The notes beneath the pieces are model-generated. The model searched no databases. It saw only the letters and a list, made by a program, of their open reading frames with translations, and was not told the origin of the DNA. Below are positions 1-12,032 of a stretch of 64,000 nucleotides of DNA, in pieces. Source of the stretch: Pycnopodia helianthoides. Its lineage: Eukaryota > Echinodermata > Asteroidea > Forcipulatida > Asteriidae. The stretch spans positions 13,901,757-13,965,756 of the forward strand of contig CM063251.1 of NCBI GenBank assembly GCA_032158295.1, given 5' to 3'. The position numbers and the translations under genes were made by a program. Each line of letters begins with the position of its first letter. Position 1 is the first letter of the stretch.

Positions 1-244
1 ATGATTTCATTAGCGGGAGAGGGAATTGTGTCAGACTAAGCTTGACCCAGTGCCATTAAAGATTGGGGGTCACATTAGAATTGGACATCTGAAATAGCAT
101 AACTTAATCGATAACATAATGCGATCGGCACAGTGTTACACCGTACCTATCGAGATAAAAAAATTGACCCCGTTTTGAATAAACGGCATTATTTGCCCAT
201 GATCCCTATAGTCTGCTAAACGTGTTAGTATGACTTTGTAATGT
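1..244. other. unassigned intergenic sequence
   Basis: AT-rich sequence with no open frame, hairpin or repeat that can be supported. Confidence 0.5.
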
Positions 245-627
245 CAAAAGGAAGGGTATACGTTTGGTAATCACTCTTAAAAATTACTGGCAGTAAAAAC
301 TTATTCGGTTAGAAGTGCATCAGCTTTCGATAGTATAAAGCATTTTGAGAATCATTTCTTCATTTCGGAGTATTGTGGTTATGGACAAATATTTCAGTTT
401 TTATCAAGAACAAAAAAAAAAATGAATCTGAGAAGCGTTTCTGTCAGAAACGTTTCTCAGATTGTGTATTCCAATGGCGGATTGTTCTTCCTGCGTGGAC
501 AAAACCGCTCCGGATTTTCGGCGATATCTCAACAACGCTACCACGATATTTTTACAGGTTAGTTTTATTGCATAAGATTAAAACAATCGAACTGTTAACA
601 AAAAAAGGAGTATAATTTGCCTTTAAA
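245..627 (+). repeat. TTAA-type MITE, subfamily B
   Basis: The left end resembles the family terminus (GTATACGTTTGGTAATCACT) and the right end is a TTTGCCTTTAA terminus. The interior matches the copies at 3850-4160, 21301-21675 and 60841-61048, including CTCAGATTGTGTATTCC and an ACCGCTCCGGATTTTCGGCG block. It is short, non-coding and flanked by terminal inverted repeat remnants, so it is called a non-autonomous DNA transposon. Confidence 0.65.
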
Positions 628-1813
628 GGATTTGTCAAATAGATTTGTATTTTAATTGTAATGATTTTCAGACTTTATCAGACACAAACCCTCAACCACT
701 GGGTATTTTCAAGACACATCTCCACGATGTATAAAACAAGATCACGACTCGACATTCGTAAATACTTCTTCTCCAAACGCATTGTGGGTGTAAAAACTAC
801 ATGCAGTACCAGCTCCATCCATTAATGTATTTAAGAGCCATGTCGACCTATGTCTTTAGCCAAGAGCGGAAACTTACAAAAGCCAGCGGGTAGCCGGCTC
901 CTTGTTCCCCCCACCTGATATCCATGTGATGAATAGTGGAGATTCTTGGTAAATCCAGGTAAATTTTCGTATAAGTTGTGTTTTGGGGGTTTTAACGGCA
1001 GTTGGGTCATTATCCGTTGGTTTTCTTCAATCAGCGTTCTACCTAACCTTGACCTATGTGGGAAGATTCATGAAAAATCTATATGCTTAACCTGTCGCCC
1101 TCTTTGTTCAATAATGTCATCATAGGAACTTGAATTTACATTGCACAAACCATTGCGGCGTCTTATTCAAGCGACTTCGGCTACGGCTATGGCTGCAACG
1201 GCAACGTTGAAGAATAGGACTTTTTTGGCGTTCAGGCCGTAGCAAATGCCGAAGCCACAATTCGGATGCAGCCTGACTTTACGGAGTGTGCCCCCATCCC
1301 AGCCCATGAAAAATTAATACGGAATTGATTTGGTTGACCGACCAGTCGGTTAATTTTCTAGCGGTGCCCCGAAGCCGTTACGTTTCCGCTGACGATGCAT
1401 GTGTAGCATTTGAAATTCGAAATAACCAACTCCCATAGGGTTGACGGAATATTAATCAGACAACTTTAATCTGCACCAACTTACGTCACAGCATTATCTG
1501 TCCAATCAATAATGCGACGGGAAATATATATATATCAACGAGCCGTTTGTCTCTCTTTAGCGCGGTAGTTGGATGAGAAGGACGGCTGTTTTTGTCCCCC
1601 TTTGTCACATATTATCAAAGGATGGAGATTGCCTATCTTGGATAGGATAAAAGAACAATGATTCATCAGTTTATGGACATATCTTACCATTCAGGCAGAC
1701 CTAGGTTTAGTAAAAAACAAATCTATCCACACGTGTAGGAGAAGGTAGTTCAAGTCTCCCTGAATGAATAATTCGACCTTCAGTCAGTGATTACTCTCGT
1801 CAATCCAGATCTA
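628..1813. other. intergenic, no supported gene
   Basis: No coding exon is supported. Around 1170-1260 there is a GC-richer patch with imperfectly inverted CTTCGGCTACGGC and GCCGTAGCAAATGCCGAAG words, perhaps the remnant of a small foldback element like that at 36628-36740. The rest is unremarkable AT-rich DNA. Confidence 0.4.
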
Positions 1814-2117
1814 AGAAAGGGTTCCCAAGTGTGCATAACATTGGTAAGAAAAGACAAAATATCAATGTTCACATAATTGCACATGACTTACATGGTATAA
1901 GTTTGTCTTAGGGAAAAACTTCCCTTGAAATAGTTTTGCTCGAAATGCTATAAAAAAAACCGATGCTTGAAAACAGTGATAACATACAATGGGGGTTTTC
2001 ACTATTTTCTCGTGACTCCGATGACTTTCACAAGTTTGTTATTTCATGTATATGTTGGGTCATATAAAGTGTAGATGCTGGTCTTTGACAATTACCATTG
2101 TTGTGCATGTGCTTTAA
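1814..2117 (+). repeat. TTAA-type MITE, degenerate copy
   Basis: It shows the family core (TTTCTCGTGACTCCGATGAC, then CACAAGTTTGTTATTTCATG) and ends with ACAATTACCATTG and GCTTTAAG, an inverted copy of the TTAAAGG terminus. Its interior aligns by eye with 34752-35100 and, in reverse, with 39010-39372. The left boundary is uncertain. Confidence 0.6.
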
Positions 2118-2179
2118 GATGCGGTATTGAGAATTGGAGGAGATGGGGGAAAACAGGGAACAAATTCGTCACCATGATG

Positions 2180-2550
2180 TCACGAACTGACACCTTGTGT
2201 GCAACAAACTTTTTTAAAAGTTTTTTTAAAGTAAAAAAAACCAAACATTATACACAATTTCATGAAGTTTCAAAGCTTGAGGAGCTTTACTTTTTTAAAT
2301 ACATTCAAGTGACAATTTTCGTTTTCACGAACTGACACGAGTGTTCCATTCACCATTGTAATGAATGGCGCGCACCAAGATCAATGTGAAAGAAAAAGAC
2401 GTTTTCACGAACTGACACGAACTTTGTGTGTGGGCGCGCGCGCGCAGACCTCAGTTTTTTTTTTACGAAGTGACACACTACGTATAGTGTTGTAAAACAG
2501 GTTGTTGTTTTTTTCTTCGCTTTTATTTCGGTTTCACGAACTAACACGAA
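2180..2550 (+). repeat. array of a CACGAACTGACACGAA motif
   Basis: The motif TTTTCACGAACTGACACGAA recurs at 2322-2341 and 2402-2421 (exactly 80 bp apart). Variants lie at 2180-2194, 2461-2476 (ACGAAGTGACACAC) and 2531-2550 (CACGAACTAACACGAA). A reverse-oriented relative, GTGTCACTTCGTG, lies near 2757. Spacers are unrelated and 40-60 bp long. A short CG dinucleotide run lies near 2434. Confidence 0.55.
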
Positions 2551-3849
2551 CCTTTCTTACTTATTGCTGATTATTTGGGACGTAAAACATAAAAAACAGT
2601 AATTTGATCAAGTTCAAAGCAACAAGTGACCTCCATAAAGGAAACTAGTTGAAAACACTCTGAAATTTTGAGGGGTACCGGTAGTGGTGTTTTAAAAAGC
2701 GTTCAACTTTATACTCTATTTTCTTCGATTTGCTTTTTTGTTTCTAGCATGGTAGGTGTCACTTCGTGGTGTCTGTGACGAATTATAATGATTGTAAGGT
2801 TTTGTGTAAAGCTTCTTATTTATTTGACTTTGGTATCAAAAGCGAGGGGCTGAGGGGTCACTCTGAGGATCAAGGGGTTAAGCGTCCCCCACCATATTGA
2901 ATCCCTAAAGTCACCAACAAAAATTGCATTCTGGAGCAGATGGAAGCTCGTTTACCTTGGCAAGTCTTTGAATTTTATATCCTGCATCCCGTTAGACGTT
3001 TTTTTTTACTGCGTTCATTTGGTAGGTCTCAATCTCTCCAATACCGCCTCCCACCCCTCCACATTATTAACTTCGTTCAAGGCACTGTCTGTTTCATTTA
3101 AACAAATTCTTCACCTGTCGTGAACTTCGATCGATCTGAAGCCCCAGACTGTAGAGTGAACAATTTCATAACACGTAATTTGTTCGAAGTTTGATGTATT
3201 CGCTGAAAATCTTATCGAATAAAGTTTCATGGGGGAAGGTACTGTAAATCTTGTTACATTTTACACATTGCATTTTTATTTTATTTTTTTGCGAAGTGAT
3301 TTGATTACATTGTTATCGTAACTGCACAGGACTGACAGTCTGTGTGAAAGCACACATACCTGTCTTCATAAGTGTTTCAGGTTTTCTTTGTACACACTTA
3401 AGAGAGTATATGAATTTGATTCCACAACGCAACCTTCAACGAGTCAGCTGAACCCGCGGTCTTGAACACGTTAACACCTCGCATTACTCCACAAGGTCAA
3501 TGTCGTGTTCATTATAATCTCTGAAGGATATCGCCCGGCAAAGCTGCCATAAGCGAACCACATAGCTGTGCAAGAGTATCAAATCTCACCCGTTAACATT
3601 AAAAAAGGACTATAGCAGCGTCAACTCGGGGTATAGCCTAAATACTAACAATGGTCGATGGAGGATGGGGGTAAAAAAGGCAGAGTTGCAGCTGCTGTTG
3701 AGCAGGAGGTTGAGTCCGAAATCGAGTTAAGAGTCACTTGAAGCGAGTCTGAGTCAAGAGTGACTTATGTCGAGTCACAAGTCACCGTTTCAATCTTTAA
3801 AAAAAAAAATAGTAATACAAAACCACAAGGAAAACTGACTGAAAGTACA
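2551..3849. other. intergenic, no supported gene
   Basis: No coding exon is supported. At 3715-3785 several degenerate GAGTCAC/GAGTCAAG words are clustered (GAGTC repeats). Otherwise the sequence is AT-rich and featureless. Confidence 0.4.
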
Positions 3850-4160
3850 GCAATTTTCGATGGTATAAAGCATTTTGAGAAATATTTCAATTTAAAATAA
3901 TGTGGATATGGAAAAAGATTTCATTTTTTCCACAACAAATTTGAATCTCAGAAACGTTTCTCAGATTGTGTATTCCTATTGGGGATTATTTTTCATGCGA
4001 GGACATAATTACCGCTCCAGATTTTTGGCGATATTTCAAAAACGCTACCACGCTTTGATATGAAATTTTCGCAGGTTAGTTTTGTTGTATATATCTACAT
4101 TTATATATGTCTAAAACAATCGAACGGTTAAAAAAACCAAAAGGTATACTTTGCCTTTAA
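3850..4160 (+). repeat. TTAA-type MITE, subfamily B, 5'-truncated
   Basis: It shares with 245-627 the words GGTATAAAGCATTTTGAGAA, CTCAGATTGTGTATTCC, GGCGATATTTC and GCAGGTTAGTTTTGTTG, and ends in TTTGCCTTTAA. The left terminus is missing. Confidence 0.65.
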
Positions 4161-4319
4161 AAAAATACAAGTTAAACCATTCAGTTCACTTGTTTTTATG
4201 CTTTCTGTCCACATTAATGTAATTAGAGTTTATATGCAGTACAAATGACTCGAGTACTGATATGTTTACATATGAAAATTGTGGCATTATCATTGCTCAA
4301 TCTAAAAATAAACATCACA

Positions 4320-4600
4320 GTTATGCTTTTAATACTCTCATTAAATGTATTGAACAAAAAAGAAGTGAATCACTAATCTTGAGTCCACAGTGTTTAAAGG
4401 AAGATTGGTAAATATTCCAAAAGTGTATGACCATAAAAACTTATTTTGTAAGAAGCACTGCAGCTGTTTTGAGAAAGGATTCCCTTTGAAATACAGTGGT
4501 TTGGAATTTTTTCCACGCCAAAACATTTGAATCTTAGAAACGAATCATGAATTAATCGCTTCTAAGACTTTTCAAATTTCCGTGGTGTCCATTCACGATC
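4320..4600 (+). repeat. decayed TTAA-type MITE copy
   Basis: It contains TGACCATAAAAACTTATTTTG, AAGAAGCACTGCAGCTG and a CCCTTTGAAATACAGTGG stretch. These correspond to the CATAAAAACTTACTTGG...CTCCCTCTGAAGTAACG interior of the copy at 45477-45865. Both ends are eroded. Confidence 0.4.
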
Positions 4601-4858
4601 CCGCTGTCATCTCGCTAAACGTAGATGGACTCGACGATCTTTATAAAAAGTACAGAGACAGTTTTTTCCCTGTTTTCTCGTAAAGCACTATCACATGTGA
4701 CTTTTATTGTATCTTTATTGATAATTTGGTCAATAAATCGGCATTACGTTGACAAAGTCCAAATCCTAATGTCTTAGTTTAATATTCTTTCGCAAATGGG
4801 ACTTGAGTTGAGTCTAAGTAACCACAATTGTGACTCAAATCAAGCTTTAGTCCGAGTA

Positions 4859-5071
4859 GCACTGCAAAAACTGGGGTGTTAAAATTGACACCATTGGTGT
4901 TGTCACATATAGATACCAAAAAAGAATCAAACTTAACACCATAGGGTGTTAAAATACCACTATAAATTCTACCAATACAGTTACATAGGTGTTATTTTGA
5001 TTCTCACTTTGGTGTCTATACGTGACAACACCCATGGTGTCAATTTTAACACCCCAGTTTTTTTGCAGTGC
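4859..5071. repeat. long-inverted-repeat MITE (GCACTGCAAAAACTGG ends)
   Basis: The element starts GCACTGCAAAAACTGGGGTG and ends with its reverse complement, CACCCCAGTTTTTTTGCAGTGC. Inverted-repeat arms of roughly 65 bp include ACACCATTGGTGT and TATAGATACCAAA with the matching complements. The short AT-rich middle also contains AACACCATAGGGTGTT, itself palindromic. Open frames across it come from the palindromic composition, not from coding. Confidence 0.8.
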
Positions 5072-5991
5072 ATACTGGTACTGGGGTCCAACAACACAAC
5101 CATGAAAATTGGTTGCCATAGAAATTGGAGCCGGAGGGTAGTTTCCCGTTTTATTATTATCATATTTTTTTCGCTTCACAGCAAAAGCTGGTCCGAACAC
5201 CCGACCATGTTAAAATCTCCCCACAGTTTCATTGGCAAATAGGATTCTCCCATTAATTTGACCTACTCCGGAGTTAGAGCTGCTGAATTACACGCGGGTC
5301 AGAGATAAAACAAAATCGATGCAGAACGAGAAGTAGGGCTAGAAAGTACAAGAACTTTTTTTTAAAATAATTATCAGTTTGGGAGAGATATACACAAAGG
5401 GCATTTCTATCTATGAAATTGTAACCTGTGACTTACCGGTGTTTATACTGAGGCTGCCCCACTTCAACTACCACACCTCAGTGAAACCACTATGGAATTA
5501 TACCACGACGTCGAACCCTAGAAGCGACAGGGGAAATAGGCAGAAGGTGCCACTGTAACCGTAGCTCAAGGGTGTTTTTTCCCCCTAGGGGGGAACAATT
5601 ATTCATATCCTAGATTTGAAAAGAGTCTTCCGATTGCTAGTCGTGATATCACAAGTGGGACAGTTGAAATGACAAGGATCTCTTGGCAGCAGGGCACAGT
5701 TGAACTGAGATACCATTTCTAATTTTATTTTTAAAAATTGTCATGCAATAAAACCAGGTTGAAAAAACTGCTAAACTGTAATAACCCGCATTGCTGAATA
5801 TAAGCCAGTCTCTCGGCATTCACTGAAATCAGGTGAAATTTTTCGGGACGGAGTTGTTTTGGAATAATCCATGCAGGTAGGGCTGACGGAAAAGTGCAAA
5901 TGGAAATTGTGTCAGAGTGACGGCGCGGCCACTGTACTGCTCTGCACAGCTCGGTCGTTGGTTATAAGGTGGTGCTGGTGCGTGGCCTACT
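5072..5991. other. intergenic, no supported gene
   Basis: A GTAAGT-like minus-strand donor is visible at about 5430, but no open exon of useful length precedes it. No repeat is recognised. Confidence 0.35.
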
Positions 5992-6100
5992 TTACTCGAC
6001 CAACGTGTCAGTAAAATAAGGATCATCATAAGTTGATGGATGAGGTTGAGCGGATGAGGTGGGGGCGTTTGGGACATGTTGGGCTTGGTAATGGAATTCC
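5992..6100 (-). CDS. candidate terminal exon, unidentified protein
   Basis: Read on the minus strand, a good acceptor (pyrimidine-rich CGTTTTCCCGTCCAATCCATG then TTTCAG) is followed by one leftover base and 35 open codons, ending in TAA at 5994-5992. The peptide is Pro, Ser, Thr and Tyr rich (AQHVPNAPTSSAQPHP, then STYDDPYFTDTLVE at the C-terminus), so it would be a disordered tail. The two acidic tyrosine sites (TYDDP, PYFTD) resemble phosphorylation or SH2-type sites. No upstream exon on the same strand could be connected, and the exon is short enough to be open by chance. The family is not recognised. Confidence 0.3.
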
Positions 6101-7127
6101 CTGAAACATGGATTGGACGGGAAAACGAATCCGTCAAAAAGGTAAATTGAAAGATGCGTGTGGCCTGACATGTGTACTTTTTGGGAGGGTGAACTCTGAC
6201 GTTTTACTTGTTGTTGTTGTTGTTGTTCGTGGTGATCCGTGCTAAAATATACCGAACCGGTAACAGTGATGAGCAAATTGTTACGATTACAGTTAAATTG
6301 TGTACTACATAATACATTTCCGACTTAGAAATCACGGTGTATGATGTCGAAGAGTACAGCCAGCTACGCACACAAACAAAAAACAACGGGGTGAAAACCC
6401 CAAACCCCCCCCCCCCAAAAAAAAAAACACACAAAAAAAATAAAATAAAAATAAACAAAGTATAATCAATTAATAAACTACTAATAAAATAAATAGATAA
6501 AATAAATAAAAACATAATAACATAATTTTTTTTTAAAGTCAACATAATGAAAAACAAATTGAAAAAAAGTAATAGATCACTTTAATTTGTGTCTCTTTCT
6601 GAAAAGGTGAACCAGTGCAATACCAGGTACCACCTGTACATGTTTTTTACCAGCGTATAAACAAAATCCCTTCAGAAGCCATAGCTTCCAAACTACACCG
6701 AAACTGACGGGTAACCAAGCGCAATTAAAAAATTACCACTCTAAATTCTACTCACAAAACAATGTATATATTTCACAGCCATCAATATAATATAAGGTAT
6801 CGATTACGTATCGGTTAACATTTTAGAAAAGCGTGTTTTAGAAATATCGGTTTTCCAAGTCTAAAATGTTCAGTTTTTATTTTTGTTTGTTACCTAAGCC
6901 AAGTATAAACTTTCACCATATCACTGCACACCTTTTTCGCCAACTAAATGACCAAACACATATCTGTTAAAATACAAGAGAACGAAATTCCCCTTAGACA
7001 ACGTTCTTGACTGTGACTGGGAGTCACAAGAGTTCATTAAAAAATCATCAAATTGTAATTATGCTATGACCATCCACGGGAGTGACTCTACTCCAAAAAA
7101 AAGGGAAATAATAAAACAACGGCATGT
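6101..7127. other. probable intron or intergenic, low-complexity stretch
   Basis: A short (TTG)n run lies near 6208-6229. A poly-C then poly-A tract lies at about 6405-6427, followed by A/T low-complexity DNA to about 6520. No exon is supported. Confidence 0.4.
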
Positions 7128-7521
7128 TTAAAGGAACATTACAGAATTGGTTTTTGCTAACAAAACAGTTGCTGGCAGTGTAAGCACTTTATGTAATCCA
7201 CCTTATACATAAACTGACAAACCTGTAGAAGTTTGAGATCGATCGGCCATCTGGGTCACGAGAAAATAGTGAAACACCGATTACACATTTGCATGAAATC
7301 ATATAGATTCAACAAATGAATAAAACGCTCTCTGAGCGATAAACTCCAATCGGAAAATTAGTTTATTCATTTCTCATCAAATATGGCATTTCAGACAGCA
7401 ATATTTCAAGGGATGTTTTCTACTTTCATCATCATTAGACCGTGTAAGTTTTATGTAAATCTTTGATCAAAAAGTATATTTTACAAGTTTTTTTCTTACC
7501 AATTCTGTAATGGTCCTTTAA
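7128..7521 (-). repeat. TTAA-type MITE, subfamily A, intact
   Basis: TTAA lies at both ends (7128-7131 and 7518-7521). Termini are AGGAACATTACAGAATTGGT and its near complement ending ACCAATTCTGTAATGGTCCT, giving inverted repeats of about 20 bp. The interior carries the family core ACAAACCTGTAGAAGTTTGA and GGTCACGAGAAAATAGTGAA. A near-identical copy lies at 27085-27477. The TTAA duplication with TTAAAGG termini is the hallmark of Kolobok/T2-type MITEs; no transposase is present. Strand is relative to 34752-35100. Confidence 0.85.
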
Positions 7522-8090
7522 CTGTCCCTATGGAAAGTATCTGATTAACACGACGGTAATTTGAAATTAAAGTCACATGGTAACTCTGCTGGGTGGATAC
7601 TTCTCATGGTTGAGATAGAGGAGGCGTTCAGACACACTTCTCCTCACTGTGATCTATATGAGTTATTCTACCGTGTGACTTGATAAGTCAGATCTTTTCC
7701 CCTCGATTGATTTTAAAATCGTTTACGGTGCAGGCATTATCATTGGACTGTTTATATTGGACGATTAGCCCAGTATAAACACCACACGGAAAAATCTATA
7801 CCGACGGGCAGTTTTCAAACGGTACAAATTTTCTCTTCTCGCCCCCGCTCTACACTGTTTTACACGGCTAAGTTAGATTAATGAATTCCCCGCGGCACGC
7901 CCACTGCGATGAGTATACGCAGTTGTATTGGCACGGGTTAATGGGCACAAGCTCAAAACAAAGACAAAACAAATTATGCATGGCGTGGCTGGCGTATCGA
8001 GACAAAGCATTGACGGTGTCAAGGAACGTCACTCATTACAATATGCAGTCATCAGCAGACCCTTCCCCCCCCCCCCCAGCAAGCTCAGTG
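7522..8090. other. intergenic, no supported gene
   Basis: Two overlapping plus-strand frames run through 7881-8177 but reach into the adjacent MITE, have no splice signals and pass through a poly-C run at 8064-8077. They are treated as chance. Confidence 0.35.
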
Positions 8091-8395
8091 TCAAGGCAGT
8101 GGATACTTCTGGGAATTACTCAAAAAATTACCATAACAACTTACTTGGTAAGGAGCACCTATGAGAGCTGCTGCTAGTACAAAACATCGCGAGAAACAAC
8201 TCCCTCTGAAGTAGTGTAGTTTTGAGCAAGGGGTAATTTCTCCCTAAAATGTTTGAATCTGAGAAAGGCTTCAGGCATTGAAACTTGCAACTTCGATGAC
8301 GAATTGAACCCAAATCTTCACAGGTTTGTTATTAATTATGCATAATGTTGGGATACACCAAGTGAGGATACGAGTCTATGTCAATTACCAATTGT
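8091..8395 (+). repeat. TTAA-type MITE, subfamily C, partial
   Basis: It matches the copies at 18165 and 45477: AAGGCAGTGGATACTTCTGG near the left end, AACTTACTTGGTAAGGAGCA, CTCCCTCTGAAGTAG, then CTTCACAGGTTTGTTATTAA. Terminal TTAA sites are lost and the copy is more diverged than the other two. Confidence 0.65.
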
Positions 8396-11300
8396 TTCAA
8401 CATCTTCAAGTAGTTGTACTCATTTTACATTATACAGAAAACAGTTTCAAGTGTTCTTCCTTTGTGTTTCAAGAAACTCTCTGGAAAGGTGAGCTCTTTC
8501 CTCCCGCGATTTAAAGATTCGTCTTTGTCACAGATTGAATAAAGACGGGTAGATTGCGCCATAGCATCATAAATAAATACACACAACAAAACAAAATGCT
8601 CAGAACAGCTGTCTCGACGTGCCGCGTCAAGGGCGTGAGGGATGGCGTCGGTAAAGCGCCTCGCCCTAGAAACACTTGTCTGTCTTCCGAGTTCCAATGA
8701 GGAGGGTGGGGGGGGGGGGTGGGCGTTTGTCGCCCTGATAGTTTGCTGAACCCACTCAACGACAACGCCGCGTCTCAAACAGCAGACTGTCATAATACAC
8801 AACTCAGTTTGTTGTCAATGTATACCAAGACGGTATTGCATTGTGTCATGTGATAAAGAACGGGTTATCTATAGGTTTCCCCTTCCTTCATTCTAAATAT
8901 GGTGCCGGTCTTGTTTCGTCGGTTGGCATGACAACAAGGCAAACGTCACCGTTGACATGTCAAGAGTAGATGTAGCGCTTTCTCAATTAGAGCGTCGCGA
9001 ATAATGCTGAGCCAATCCGTTGACATTGGCGGCTAATAGCGACCGTTTTGCAAGAGCTGGTTTAGTTTAAAAGTGGCCAGCCAATTTGATGTCGGAATGT
9101 TTCCAGACTGTGGCCGAGAATCGGTATTAAGATCATTCAGTAACGGTACAATACACGATGAAAGGTCAAGATAAGGTGTAAGTTTGGGGTCAACTTTCTC
9201 TGACGCAAATTCTAGGTCCTTTTCACTCCTCCAACCCTTGATCCGGGTCAGCTTTGAGCTCGATAATTTGATGTCCGCTGTACGCACATTTTACTGATCC
9301 GTCTACGCTTATGATATGCTATAGTTATTCAAAGACCAGTTGTATCTTATAATAGAGAAAGGTTTCCGTCTCTATGATTGTAACCGATGTTCGTTAAATC
9401 TGAAATCCAATACAATGATCTATCACACTTCTACCTTCAAACCAAAAGTGAATTATGTATCCCCCTTTTATAACAGGACAATGTTGCAAGGATTCAAATA
9501 AGCTTGAAGTATTATGAAACACGAATGTTTGATAATCTACATGCATCAGTCGAACTCCTCCAGGACTCTGTTCGCATTAACGCCCGAGCAGGTCACCAGC
9601 GCTTGTACAAATAATATCTGACACACCTCCGTCTTTTCCCCCGGAGGGTCGGGAACTAAAAGCAACAGATGATCTCCATCGTATTATTTTATACACCGTT
9701 ACGCCGTGACAACCGATTTTAATTGATTGATTAAAAAGCATCAGAACAGGTTCCCCCGTGCACACTTGTTTTACGTTGCTTATATTGTTGGTGTGTGTTT
9801 TTTTATATTGTTTTTTTTTTTATGAACGCGTATACTTGTTTTCGTTGCTGATATGGGAAGAGCTCGGGCTGCCTGTTTGATTTTATACTCAGCTTCAGAT
9901 ATACATCAATGCGACACTATTTCCGATCAAAATATCCTCCTGAAATATTCAACAGCACTGAATCTAACAGTGTTCGAGCAAATCAAATAGTGTAGTTATT
10001 ATAATGATGAAACTGCATTAAAACAAAGTTATGAGGGGGAAAAAAAACACTTAGTGACATCACGAAATAATTATATTGGTCAAGGGAACAGGGATGCTGG
10101 TGACCGGTGAACTAAAAATGAAGAGATTAAAATGGCCGGGGCATTATTAAATTACTGCGGCCCGCCCCGGGCGAAAGCGGTCAGTCATATTTCCAAACCA
10201 CGTCTCCCAAACACGAGTTTTAATCTTAAGCCTATTTTGTTTACCACTATCAAAATAAACTTTAATCGAAATATTAAATGTAGCGTTCTTCGACCTCAAG
10301 TTACAACGGGGTCACTTAGGAACCTACTTTTGCCCGATTGATTATCTTAAGGAAGGATGATATGATTTTGTTCTTCTTCTTCAAATGGCAGTATAGGGGC
10401 AACCAGTGCATCATATTATTGTTACGTCGGTGAAAATCCATGCCCAACCTTTCTTGAACTGTCTCGGGAATGAGGCAAAATGACAATTAAAACAGTTTTA
10501 ACGACTGGGAAACGGTCAGAGAAAATTGTGAGAGAGACAAACTTTTTACCTGCGTGTAGATTGCATATTTCTGCATCCCAATATTAAACGAAGTCGGCAT
10601 TCCTCAATGCACACGTCTTGCCAAAGAACCGTTGATGACGCGGGAATATTATTCAATAGTGGCCTTCAAAGACATGTCAAATGGGGATTTTGTACACGAA
10701 GCTGTAACAGAGGAAAGACTCGAGTTAAGAACGGCAGATAACACACATAAATTCCTCTGCAAGAGAAAGAAAAAAAAAAAAAAAAAAACCTCCAATATCT
10801 CGTGCTATCAATTTAAGGATGAGATGTCTTTATTTTCGAAAAACAAAACTTTAGTTTCAATCCTATTAGTTTTGTTTTTGCAATCTGTGACCTTGGGGAT
10901 TTAATTTGTTTACGTCGAAAACACACGGGAAATATTGTTTAAACATATTTTTAATCAACAAATAATTATACCAGAAAGCAATTTGCAGATGATTGCACGA
11001 GACTGGTCTCGGGCCATTAATTATTTTCCGTGGGATAGATATATACAGGCTTCTGCGGTTCAAATCCAACGTTTTCATTTGACGAGCTCTGAGAGCCCGC
11101 CTTAAGGAAATATGTTAGTTTTGAGATGGCTGGTATACGCGTGACGTTCTCTTAGCGTACAACGGCCATTAAAGGACACCAACCAAAAGGTCAAAGATGC
11201 ATCTACAAGGAGCTGTAGGTTGGTCCTCCATGATTGGAGAGCCGGTATCTGACGTACTTTCACGAGCCTGGAAGCGATGAAGTCAGACGTTCATGCTATA

Positions 11301-11787
11301 ATTGCGCGCATTACATAAAAATCAATCATTTACTCATGTATGTGTGAATGCATCACTGCCTCCCTGTCATGGGGGTGTATTCCTGAATTTTGTAGGGGGG
11401 AACTGTGTGTCCAAATTGAATTTGCCGTAAATTGATAAATAGGTCGTCCAAATCGCTCACTTAAAAAGTGCATTTACATGAAAATGAAGGATAACGCACG
11501 GTGTCTGAGCCCAGATAAGTAGGATGAACAACACAGAGGCACAAACTAATAGTCCACAGGACTAAATGGTTTACTCGATATTTTGTCTGAAAGCTCACAA
11601 GTCTGTACCATACCTGTACGGATTTCAGTCAACTATGGATACATTTACAATACTTGTTCTGTTTTGTTTAGATCTTAGGTTACGTTTTCACCCTGTTCAA
11701 TGTGCTTTAGTCTTAATCTCCTCCTGAAGCAAGTACGACAGTCCATCACATTTCTTTTAACGGTATAAAACAAAAATTGAGGTATTC
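8396..11787. other. intergenic, no supported gene
   Basis: A poly-G tract (8708-8719) and an A-tract (10769-10788) are present. Several GC-richer frames exist on the minus strand (8425-8802, 9033-9287) but none has a convincing set of splice sites or a recognised protein motif. A weak first-exon-like ATG followed by a donor lies at about 10600-10546 on the minus strand. Confidence 0.3.
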
Positions 11788-12006
11788 ACTTGACCAACCT
11801 GGTCAGATTTGACCCGGATCCGAGTCCAGTCAGGTCTGAGTATGACCCGGCATTTGTGGCCAATATGGCTCGGAAATGGGTGGAACTGACGCAGAATCCG
11901 GGTCGAAATTATATTTTTGACCAGTGTCAGTCTGAAAATGATTTAGGTCAGGCTCCCCTGGAACCCGGAATACGGGTCAATTCTGACGCAGGGGTTTTTA
12001 GAGTGA
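11788..12006 (-). repeat. GGGTCA-palindrome MITE, copy 1
   Basis: The right end GGTTTTTAGAGTG matches the terminus of the other four copies. The body is filled with half-sites: CTGGTCAGATTTGACCCGG, TATGACCCGG, GGGTGGAACTGACGC, CGGGTCAATTCTGACGC. It is open as a short plus-strand frame throughout, but that frame is repeat-derived. Confidence 0.65.
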
Positions 12007-12032
12007 AAAAAAAGTAACATAAGAAGAGACTA

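Noticed and set aside
2180..2550. CRISPR array
   Set aside because: Motif copies are degenerate, spacing is irregular, and the DNA is clearly eukaryotic.
8425..8802. 125-codon minus-strand frame with Arg/Ser-rich segment
   Set aside because: It crosses a poly-C run, a second frame is equally plausible, and no splice partner was found.
9033..9287. 84-codon minus-strand frame with protein-like composition
   Set aside because: No acceptor, donor or recognised motif; kept only as a low-probability exon.
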